Source: Dendrophyllia cribrosa (taxonomy: Eukaryota > Cnidaria > Anthozoa > Scleractinia > Dendrophylliidae). From it: a stretch of 64,000 bases of DNA. Below the pieces are notes generated by a model. The model did not search any database. It was not told the origin of the DNA and saw only the letters and a program-made list of their open reading frames with translations. Each line of letters starts with the position of its first letter. Position 1 is the first letter of the stretch. The stretch lies in contig JAJLRJ010000001.1 in assembly GCA_024195265.1 (NCBI GenBank), forward strand, positions 61,065,789 to 61,129,788. Reading direction: 5' to 3'. Below are positions 44,195 to 52,102 of the stretch, in pieces. The position numbers and the translations under genes were made by a program.

Positions 44195-44713
44195 ACTTTA
44201 AAGAGGAATGTGGTTGCTTTACAGAAGAAGGTAGAATCTCTGACTACTTCATCCTTGGAGAGTCTGTTGGGTAGAGTTCAAATCATGGCCGCCCGTCCTA
44301 TTGCTGAATTCTCCCGCTACGAGGCCATGGTTTTGATTGAACCAATAAAGGATGCAGCTCAAGATGGCAAACACGACCGTGCGAACTATTACAAGTTGGC
44401 TTGTGAGACACTTCGTTCTAAGCTTCACTGCACTACCGACAGCCAGTTCCGTGATTACCTTCTCCCTCTCTTGGGGGATAAGGATCAAGAGAAGATTTTG
44501 GAGATAGTGGCGAAGGTGGATAAGCACACCAGTGGGCGGCAGGAACGTAGTTTTATTAGGCCTCCACGTCGTGATGGTCCATCAGCTCCATATAAGCTTC
44601 GTTGCTTCTATTGCCAGAGGTTTGGCCACACTAAGGCAACCTGCTTCAAGAGGAGGAGGGATTTCCCTGAATCCTCTCCGCGTGACAATTATAAACAAGG
44701 AAGTTTTAAGTAG
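44195..44713 (+). CDS. gag-like protein, exon 2 with CCHC zinc knuckle
   Basis: Acceptor gatccttttca-g; phase 0. It encodes TLKRNVVALQKKVESLTTSS (coiled-coil-like), a helical body (FSRYEAMVLIEPIKDAAQDG), a basic stretch and CFYCQRFGHTKATC, a C-x2-C-x4-H-x4-C knuckle that would bind RNA. Stop tag at 44711-44713. With exon 1 this makes about 259 residues. Confidence 0.7.
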   Translation, partial: TLKRNVVALQKKVESLTTSSLESLLGRVQIMAARPIAEFSRYEAMVLIEPIKDAAQDGKHDRANYYKLACETLRSKLHCTTDSQFRDYLLPLLGDKDQEKILEIVAKVDKHTSGRQERSFIRPPRRDGPSAPYKLRCFYCQRFGHTKATCFKRRRDFPESSPRDNYKQGSFK

Positions 44714-44870
44714 AACTGTTGATGAGTAATGGACCGGAATTATGGAATAAATGATTGTTTCAATGCCTTTCTCTTGTTTTTAGATGTTTATATTATTCAG
44801 TATTTATTTCCACATTCCATCTATCCCACCCTTGGGACTGTGGTTAGTGACAATTGCGAAAACGGGGTAT

Positions 44871-45460
44871 CTTAAGGAGGCTCGAAAGGGTTTTCAGCTG
44901 CGTGCGCGCGCGACGTGCACTCGTCATGCTTTGACGCATACGTCAGCTGATTTTCCTATCAAAAAGTAGCGCGCGCAGCTCACCGGAAATAAAAATACTG
45001 CGTAAAATCGCGCGAACCGGAAATAAATCGTGCATAAAATATTCCTCTTTATCTCAAAACTTTGCTCGGTGACCTATGTTGAATTTTTTCATGCAAGTAG
45101 CATTTTAAATCTTTAAAAGGCGTTTTTCGATTTATCTCGATTTCCACAATACAGATTTTTTCAAATTTACACAGGAGGTGAGGAATATTGCAAACTTTTA
45201 AAAACGCTTATAAAAAACATAGGTCACCGAGTTAGTTTTAATGATAGATTTAAAAAACTGACTTTTGAGGGGTATCTCTTTGGAGGGTTATAGTTACCAT
45301 GACAACAGATATGACGTCATAAATGGTCTTGAAGGAAACTTTAACAACCATGTCATAAGCTTATCTACAATTTGTTTCAGAGACTAAAACCATAAAATTT
45401 TAATGTGTATTGTTCTGACATGTACATAAGCTGTAAGAAACCCTTTCGAGTCTCCTTAAG
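44871..45460. mobile_element. TTAA-flanked MITE nested in the Ngaro-like element
   Basis: cTTAA-ggaggctcgaaagggttt at left and aaaccctttcgagtctcc-TTAAg at right. TTAA at both edges fits piggyBac or Kolobok target sites. Inside, ggtgacctatgtt/aacataggtcacc form another inverted pair. Confidence 0.7.
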
Positions 45461-45598
45461 TCACCCTCCTAGTCATTCTGGATCACAATTGTCACTTCCT
45501 GCTGGCCCTTGGGTTTTCCCTCCTTATACTTTTATTCCCCTTTTGTTGTTAATATAAATCTCCACCCACGCTTTTCCTTTCGTCTTTTCCTTTTTTAG

Positions 45599-45859
45599 GC
45601 TTCCTTTGAACTGGTGTGGGAATGGGAGTGTGACCTATCTTTTGACGTGTCTGTCTTAGCTGCAACCCAGTCTTTTCCGGAAAAAGTACGTTGGGTTGAT
45701 TGGAGGGGAAACCCTGTTAAGGCCGGCATGGGAGTGACAACGTTCCCAGATGAGAGGCTCAGTCAAATCATTCAGGGTGATACACTTGGTTCTATTTCTG
45801 AATTGCGATTTCTTGTGTTTTATGTTTTGAATAAAATGTCATTTGTTGAGGATGGGTGA
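45599..45859 (+). other. open frame of unknown meaning in the YR element
   Basis: After a plausible acceptor (cctttttta-g) the frame reads DLSFDVSVLAATQSFPEKVR and WVDWRGNPVKAGMGV. No family recognised. Could be a remnant of a second gene of the element. Confidence 0.25.
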
Positions 45860-45958
45860 GTTTGGGGTGTTAACGTTTGGGAGGTTCTTTTGGTCTGTGG
45901 GGGCTTGGGTTGTTGTGCTCCTCTGGTGGGAACCAGGATAGGAAGCGGCGAGATCAAC

Positions 45959-46020
45959 GCTCCCATACCTCTATTCAACAATGAGTGCGAGTGAGAGTGT
46001 TGTGGAATAGAATACTATTC
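45959..46020 (+). repeat. split direct repeat B1
   Basis: gctcccatacctctattcaa through ggaatagaatactattc; repeated as B2. Confidence 0.9.
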
Positions 46021-46029
46021 ACAACACTC
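45995..46029 (+). other. candidate recombinase crossover site at the B1-A2 join
   Basis: gagtgttgtg and cacaacactc are perfect 10-bp inverted arms around a 15-bp centre (gaatagaatactatt), much like tyrosine-recombinase core sites. Each outer end of the element carries one arm only, and B and A share the 6-bp ctattc. Confidence 0.55.
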
Positions 46030-46186
46030 GAAATAAAGCGCGAAGACTGAATTCCAGAGGTATTTCGACTCGAACTATGTTAACGAACCCCATTGAGTCT
46101 GGCAATCCCTAGGGATGTTAAATAAGGATAAAAGATGACTCTCACCAGCATTCTGCCCTTCAAACGTGATCAAGCGCCCGGAAGAG
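46015..46186 (+). repeat. split direct repeat A2
   Basis: Copy of A1 placed directly after B1, as in the internal B1A2 junction of Ngaro/PAT elements. Confidence 0.9.
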
Positions 46187-46286
46187 AAGGTGGCGACGGC
46201 CCACCCACCCAGCCCTATTCACTTGAAATTCGGGGTCAAACATCACTAGCAAAAGGTTACCACCTTCCTCTTGGCGCTCGATCGCC

Positions 46287-46348
46287 GCTCCCATACCTCT
46301 ATTCAACAATGAGTGCGAGTGAGAGTGTTGTGGAATAGAATACTATTC
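46287..46348 (+). repeat. split direct repeat B2 (right end)
   Basis: Same 62 bp as B1; the element ends at actattc, followed by host sequence ttaagatg. Confidence 0.85.
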
Positions 46349-47100
46349 TTAAGATGCTCTGTTGCCATAGCAACGGTTACTGCCAAGCAAAGTGACAACT
46401 TATAATTAAGCATAAATATGTTAGCATTCTTACTGGTAAATCTTGTTAACCAAAATTGGAAGAAAAGAAAATTAAGCATTATTTTGTAACTCATGATAGT
46501 TAGTGCAGGTACTTTTGTTAAAACTCTGACTAGGGAGCCACCTTAACACTTAAACAAGCGATAAAAAAAAACTTGGAGAAGTCGCTGCAAGACTTGACCG
46601 CCGCTGATACATACGTAGCATTTATCCCCCAAACGAACTAAACGATCATATTAATTAAGAGAAGGAAAAACGCGCTATTCTTGACGCTGCGGATAAAAAG
46701 TTTTTTTGTGGAATATAAATGTATAGACAATGAACAGCAGAAACCACAACTACAAACCAATGAGAGGTGCCGGATCTGTGACAAAGATCTGGATCAGTAG
46801 AAAAACTTGAATAAATGTAAAATAACACGGCAAACTGATCCTTACGGCGGAGAAAAGATTGAGGCAAGAAAAATAAAGTAAAATAAAAGATATATATTTT
46901 GTGCCCGATATTTCGGTTTGAAACACAAACCTTCGACGGGGGCTAAAATAAAAATGAGTATATACGTTAATATCGTTACAATTTAAAAAGTTTAAAATAT
47001 GGAACCAAGAAACATGATAGGTTACTACATTCACAGGTAAATAAAGAAGCGTCGCATGATAAATTGACAAATATGACCCGACAACTCTGACCCTGATGAC

Positions 47101-47559
47101 CGTAGAATACCACCTTCTCCTGGTATCCACAGATGCAATCATCCGCGCTGTCTAACCTGCCCTTTCTTAAAAGAAAACCAAGATAAATATACGTTTTCCG
47201 CAACTAGTGAAGAAAGACATATCAAGGAACACATTACCTGCAACTCTAAAAACCTTATTTATATGATCGAATGTAGAAAATGTCAAAAACAATACATCGG
47301 TGAGACTAAACGCAGACTCAACGAACGCTTCGGAGAACATCGCCGCTCAGTGACTAAACCTCATTTACTACAGACGCCTACTCCAATCTCACAACACTTC
47401 AACCAGCCAGGCCACTCACTCAATGATATCATACTCATTCCCATCGAGCTTATTAAAAACAAAAGAGACTCTGTCAGAAAGGCGCGTGAAGCTCATCTCA
47501 TCGATAAAGCAAAAACACTAGAACCGTCGGGTATTAATAAACGCGATGAACTGCACTAA
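47101..47559 (+). CDS. GIY-YIG endonuclease domain of a Penelope-like element (fragment)
   Basis: The frame opens after a stop at the inner edge of the left arm: RRIPPSPGIHRCNHPRCLTC, PF, then IYMIECRKCQKQYIGETKRR, LNERFGEHRRS and a tail ending NKRDELH, stop tag/taa at 47559. The Cys-x4-Cys-x2-Cys lead-in and the Y-x-x-Q-YIGET core are typical of the EN domain that follows RT in Penelope-like elements; it nicks DNA for target-primed reverse transcription. The frame is intact for about 150 codons, but without RT it is only the C-terminal part. Confidence 0.75.
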   Translation, partial: RRIPPSPGIHRCNHPRCLTCPFLKENQDKYTFSATSEERHIKEHITCNSKNLIYMIECRKCQKQYIGETKRRLNERFGEHRRSVTKPHLLQTPTPISQHFNQPGHSLNDIILIPIELIKNKRDSVRKAREAHLIDKAKTLEPSGINKRDELH

Positions 47560-47735
47560 TTATGTTATCTTAGCAAAACTGCCTGTCATTGTTTAGTCAA
47601 CTATCATATTTGTCAATTTATCATGCGACGCTTCTTTATTTACCTGTCAATGTAGTAACCTATCATGTTTCTTGGTTCCATATTTTAAACTTTTTAAATT
47701 GTAACGATATTAACGTATATACTCATTTTTATTTT

Positions 47736-47780
47736 AGCCCCCGTCGAAGGTTTGTGTTTCAAACCGAAATATCGGGCACA
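47736..47780 (+). ncRNA. degenerate hammerhead-like motif (right arm)
   Basis: Stem I GCCC/GGGC, core CCGTCGA in place of CTGANGA, stem II ggtttg-tgttt-caaacc (perfect), GAAA, then TATC before stem I closes. The secondary structure is kept although two core bases differ. The mirror copy is at 46901-46945 on the minus strand. Confidence 0.4.
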
Positions 47781-47935
47781 AAATATATATCTTTTATTTT
47801 ACTTTATTTTTCTTGCCTCAATCTTTTCTCCGCCGTAAGGATCAGTTTGCCGTGTTATTTTACATTTTTAAATGTATAACTGGTAGCAGTCGGAACAGGA
47901 ACGTTATGGTGTAATGTGATCACAATTTAAAAAGG

Positions 47936-47989
47936 GTATACCACAGGCAGACCACCCGATGTTTGTGTGTGGTCTGCCTGTGGGTATAC
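47936..47989 (+). repeat. short perfect hairpin
   Basis: gtataccacaggcagaccac and gtggtctgcctgtgggtatac pair over about 20 bp with one bulged G and a 13-base loop. Confidence 0.8.
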
Positions 47990-48029
47990 ATATCTAAAGC
48001 GGTTAATGCTTAAAACTTGTCCCAACTTC

Positions 48030-48860
48030 GTTTACTCATTTCCTACTGTGACCTGAGTCTCCATTTCCATATCACGACCACCGTGACCTCCACCGTGACC
48101 TGTTTTCTTGCACCCAAGAAGATCTTTAAAACCATTTCTGTATTCCTTGTTAGACAAATAATAAATGAAGGGGTTCATGCAAGAATTAAAGAGCACCAGA
48201 ACATTAAACCCTTTATGCAGCCAATCTTAGTGATACCAAAAGGAGTGAGGACATAAAAGGTTTGAGCGGGAAAACCGCAAATCGTCAAGGCGACAGCGGC
48301 TATGGCGCACATGCGCACTAAAGTTTTCTGAGCCTTTCGTTCGGTTTCAGTGGCGTTTTCTTTTGAAGGATGATGGTAGATTTATCGCTATGTCAGCAAA
48401 TATTAGCCACGATTATAAACACGGGATGTAAAACGTAACGACACTGTAAATAATAATGTAAGTCCGTGTGCCCTCATTGCCATACGGCGCTTTCTTAGTT
48501 ACGCATTTGTGTCCAGAAAGGCTAATCTCGAAAAAGTTATTCATGGATAGAATAGATGTTACAACAAACATGGTCGCTACATAGATGACAACTCGTTTCC
48601 GGCTGAAATACTTCTCATATTTCATTGGTTTGAATATGCAGAACCATCGCTCAGTGGCGAGACATGCTATCAGGAGTATAGAGACCTTTCCCATCAGGAA
48701 CAGCAGATATCTGTTGCCGAGAAGACGGCAGAATATTTCGCCTCCTGCTCCATGGGGAACTGGGTACGAAGACTTGAGAATGACGTAACCTGGGGTGATA
48801 ACCATGAAAACGCCTAAGGAAATGAAAAAGAACAGTGATTCGCTGCGATGTTTGATTGGT
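48030..48860 (-). pseudogene. class A GPCR relic
   Basis: Minus-strand reading from about 48855: SLFFFISLGVFMVITPGYVI (TM2 region), FCRLLGNRYLLFLMGKVSIL and LIACLATERWFCIFKPMKYE (TM3 with ERW in place of DRY), KRVVIYVATMFVVTSILSMN (TM4), YIIIYSVVTFYIPCL (TM5), then after stops and frame changes RMCAIAAVALTICGFPAQTF (TM6) and NSCMNPFIYYLSNKEYRNGF (TM7 with NPxxY). TM1 was not found. At least three disruptions between TM5 and TM7 show it is dead. The ligand cannot be told. Confidence 0.75.
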
Positions 48861-48936
48861 TTAGCCTATTATTCCTATAGTCAATGCGAACCATTGTCGT
48901 GTAAAGTGGTTCTTACGCCTATACATAAAGTGCTGT

Positions 48937-49005
48937 GACTTTGTCACGTTTCACGTAATATATATATATATATATATATATATTACATGAAACGTGACAA
49001 AAAAA
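48937..49005. repeat. hairpin with (TA)n centre
   Basis: ttgtcacgtttcacgtaat, about 25 bp of (ta)n, then attacatgaaacgtgacaa. A foldback structure around a dinucleotide repeat. Confidence 0.85.
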
Positions 49006-49289
49006 AGGCAATAAAATGAAATCGCAGTGGGGAGTCTTAAAATATGTGCATAATTTCGATACGATTGGATCGAATAACACCAAAACAAAAGTGCATTACA
49101 TTGTGTTTATGTTTGAGTGACAATACATCTTTATTACATAAAATTAGTCAATTAGAGGTTTAATATTGAAAGCTTGGGTTTTAATGAAGTTTAGGCTGCA
49201 AAAAACGAGAAACATTATGCAAGGTTAACCGCGGTTATTGTACGAGAATTTAGTTTTATCGACTGAGTCGATAAGGTAAATTGACCACC

Positions 49290-49920
49290 GTAAAAAGATT
49301 CAAATAGCTGACGTTTCGAGCGCTAGCCCTTCGTCGGAGCGAATCAAGGAATTGTGGGTAGTGTGTGGTTTTATATAGTAAGCGGTGGAGCTACGCTATT
49401 GGTGGAAATTTGGTGACGTGAAAAACAAATGTAAATTAGTTGAATGAAAAGCGTTCGTTGATTCCGTGGGGTTTGAGAGTGCCGATTTGAAAGATGATTT
49501 TTTGTTCTAAGTTTTTACGGCTTTCTGTGTTACCCTGGTGTAGGGAAAGGCCGCAGATTGTCATGTGTTGTTTAGAATGGTTAGTAAGATTGAAATGGCG
49601 TGCGACTGGTTTAATTTGGATGCGTCTTTGTCGTTTTTTTTTTAACGTCTCGGAGATGTTCACGAAAACGGTCGCCCAGTCTCCTCCCTGTTTCGCCAAT
49701 GTATATCTTTTTGCAAAAAGTACATGTTATGCAGTAGATAACATTTACGGAGGTGCATGTGAAACGATCAGTGATTTTAATAGATCGTTTGGGTCCTGTT
49801 ATTTTGTCCGCGTTGTGAATGAAAGGACAAGTGTTACATCGTGTGCGTGTGCATTTAAAAGTCCCCGGTTCATCGTCAGATTTCAGTGCGCTTGTAACTA
49901 GAAAGTTGTACACTCAGTTA
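49290..49920 (-). mobile_element. second Penelope-like element fragment, GIY-YIG pseudogene
   Basis: Minus-strand reading: FKCTRTRCNTCPFI, VIYCITCTFCKKIYIGETGR and RLGDRFREHLRDV, then a frameshift in an a/t homopolymer at about 49632-49641, after which RIQIKPVARHFNLTNHSKQH to GINERFSFN continues to the stop at 49436. The order (Cys-rich lead, YIGET core, PHGINERF-like end) matches the copy at 47101-47559 but the two are well diverged. An LTR-like stretch with a hammerhead-like core follows at 49306-49340. Confidence 0.7.
49306..49340 (-). ncRNA. hammerhead-like motif, second element
   Basis: Minus strand: GCT, core CCGACGA (one base from CTGANGA), stem II GGGC-TAGC-GCTC, GAAA, C, then GTC and AGC closing a 3-bp stem I. 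The cleavage triplet GTC is kept. Minimal stem III is as reported for Penelope-like hammerheads. Confidence 0.5.
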
Positions 49921-50269
49921 ATGCCCTTTCAATATTTGGACCGAAGTAGATTTTTTTGTAGCTGGATAGACAATGTGATGCATACGCTAATGAAAACCGT
50001 TTTTAAAAAGTTAAGGTGGCTCTGAACCCCTACCCAATAGCTTTTTTTGAACTTTGCAAAAAGTTGTATTTTAACACGCTAATTACGATTCGATAATAAA
50101 AGATGGGGGTCATCGTGAAGGTTGTTGTTTTTGTTTTGTTTTCTTTCATTATTGAATTTTAAGCAATTAAATTGTTCTCCGTAATGAAGCAGTATTTTGT
50201 TTCTGGGCATTTAAGTCTTGTTTCTCAGCAAGTTAGAAAGTCAAATTACAAACTTGAATTTTGTAATTC

Positions 50270-50900
50270 GGCGTCAGTTGAAATGGTTCCTCGTTAGAGA
50301 GAGAAAGCGACGAAGAAGAATTCCGACATCTCAAACGTTTCAGAAAAAAAGTGCAGGGCCGTGCTGAAGAGGAAGAATTGTTGGAAAACGCTGCTCCACT
50401 GTCAACCCGTTACAAGAACAAATAGGCAGTAAATTTATTTGAGCAATGGAGGAACGCAAGGGAAAACTATATTGCCGCTTTGGAGACCACAAGCTTGAAC
50501 ATTCCGTTACTAAGCACAAGTGTAAAACTTTGATGTTGAGATGTGAGAAAATATGATAGCCCGTCTTAAAATTTATGGATTAGAAAGTTTGTGCAAGAAG
50601 TAGCCGACAAGAAAGGTTGTCGATGTCCTGCTCGAACGCTACATCGACATCCAGAATGGAAAAACCGAATTGATGTCAATATGTTGGAGAAATCTAATAT
50701 GCAGTGAGTTTAGCGAGCGAAGTTACGAAACTGACAGATAGTAAATATTCCAAAATGGTCTTAACTTGAATTATATTCTGAATGACCTTGTTTCTTTTGT
50801 AGCTTCGCTGGAAGAAATCGCAAGGATGAGTAAGAAGTGATGACAGATGAAGAATTAAGCGAAAAAGAGATGTTTTGGAGGAAGGAGTTCTAGGAGAAAT
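50270..50900 (+). pseudogene. KIAA1958/ZMYM-like (DUF3504-type) protein relic
   Basis: Reading in shifting frames: LERESDEEEFRHLKRFRKK, LENAAPLSTRYKNK, stop, AVNLFEQWRNARENYIAALE, then WIRKFVQEVADKKG, NMLEKSNMQ and TDEELSEKEMFWRKEF. The STRYKNKWAVNLF-like start and KFVQEVADKKG match the catalytic-like domain of a multicopy cnidarian family related to KIAA1958, QRICH1 and ZMYM proteins (Crypton-related in origin). Several stops show decay. Confidence 0.45.
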
Positions 50901-51870
50901 AACGAATAAGTTTTCAATATACGCTTGGCATGTAGTCTATTAAATAAAAAAAAACATTTTTAAGTGCATTTGACAGATTTTTTTATTTTCTTGATCGAAC
51001 CTTCATACTATTCTGATAAGAAAATCGAAACACGTTTCTCTGATGAAATGAAAAAAAAAAAAGACTTTTTAAAGGATATTTGACAGATTTTTTTATCTTT
51101 GTGATGGAAAAAAACCATTTATTCAAACAAACACTACTTGCTTTTAAAACGAAAAAATCAGCTCCTTCAATGAAAGGCTTCAAACACACTTTTTAGGGTG
51201 CCTACCATTTATCCAAAAATTCCGGAGATTTCAGTTGAAAGTCAAATGGATCAGACAATTTCAGGAAAATGCGTTCGGAGATTGTGACTGCCTCCAGAGG
51301 TAGTTCTATTTTTCCGTTTCGGAATGGAACGTTTGAAATTTCCGTTCCATTTGAATTTAAAAAAATTCAAATCGCTAAATCGAGTGAACGACCTAGGTAC
51401 CAGGATGAGGAAATGAAACATATGGTAAGCGCAATCTCATCGGTTGGTCGGTATATTTGGAAAATCGCTAACCAACATGTAACGGTCACCCCGACCGGTT
51501 TTTTCATACAAATGATAAACACCCATAGTTTATATTAACAGTTAATATTCACACATCATAATAACATAATCACGTGATTAGGGCTCCATTCCAAGTTTCC
51601 TTTGCCTGGAAAACAGGCGCTTTTGTGGGTGCTCAATAATTGTAACCAATTATGGCATCGACCAATTACGAAAGGGAAACGAGAGGTGCCGAACTTGAAG
51701 TCAGGAGGGGTCCCGGGTTCATTTCCAGCTCTGATCACTGGCTAACATTTCTCGGCAACCCTTGAGAATTGCTTAGAACCGGGTTGCTTCCTGCCAGCGA
51801 CAACGTGAGCTCTGAGTAAACAAAGGTGGAAAAATATAAAAAAATACATTCGTTTGTTCGATAGCATTGA
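50901..51870. other. no gene seen
   Basis: AT-rich repeats. 50940-51190 contains two diverged copies of acagatttttttat followed by a t-rich stretch. Nothing coding could be supported. This is also the region downstream of the SLC22 stop. Confidence 0.4.
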
Positions 51871-51871
51871 T

Positions 51872-52102
51872 TTAGGCGGAGTAATCTTGCTTAAGAAGCA
51901 ATTCTCCCAATTCTTCTTTCTCTTTGCTTGGTTCACAAGCAACTTTCTCCTTCTCCATCATTTCTGTCGCGCTGCTGTTTACAGACTCTATGTTCTCAAG
52001 TGTTGCCGTATCTCTGGTCTCTGACAGCAGAAAACACAGGGCGGAACACACGAAAGCAAGAACTGCCACAATGGTGTATGGCAAGAAAATGCTAACACGA
52101 AC
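51872..52102 (-). CDS. SLC22 exon 9: TM12 and C-terminal tail
   Basis: It encodes VRVSIFLPYTIVAVLAFVCS to LLSETRDTATLENI (end of TM12 and the family's PET-like turn, here SET), then an acidic, Lys/Glu-rich tail of about 45 residues ending LLKQDYSA. Stop at 51872-51874. Confidence 0.9.
   Translation of the reverse strand, partial: VRVSIFLPYTIVAVLAFVCSALCFLLSETRDTATLENIESVNSSATEMMEKEKVACEPSKEKEELGELLLKQDYSA

Larger units (their letters stand above)
41361..46348 (+). mobile_element. Ngaro/PAT-like YR retroelement, non-autonomous, about 5 kb
   Basis: Terminal layout is A1 - genes - B1 A2 B2 (split direct repeats): A1 41361-41532, B1 45959-46020, A2 46015-46186, B2 46287-46348. A1 and A2 are 172 bp with one difference noted; B1 and B2 agree over about 62 bp. 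This arrangement is known from Ngaro and PAT elements, which use tyrosine recombinase on a circular intermediate. Only a gag-like gene remains; no RT, RNase H or recombinase was found, so it must depend on a helper. The near-identical repeats suggest recent mobility. Confidence 0.65.
46800..47875 (+). mobile_element. Penelope-like element remnant in inverted LTR arms
   Basis: About 46813-47075 is the reverse complement of about 47605-47867 with very few differences. Between them lies the GIY-YIG coding fragment. The arms carry hammerhead-like motifs at 46901-46945 (-) and 47736-47780 (+). The reverse transcriptase is missing, so the copy is internally deleted. Confidence 0.65.

Noticed and set aside
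46750..47142. 130-codon minus frame and its twin at 47589-47879 (+)
   Set aside because: Both are translations of the same inverted LTR arm; no protein family matches.
51269..51538. 89-codon plus frame
   Set aside because: It looks like a translated dispersed repeat; no domain and no splice context.
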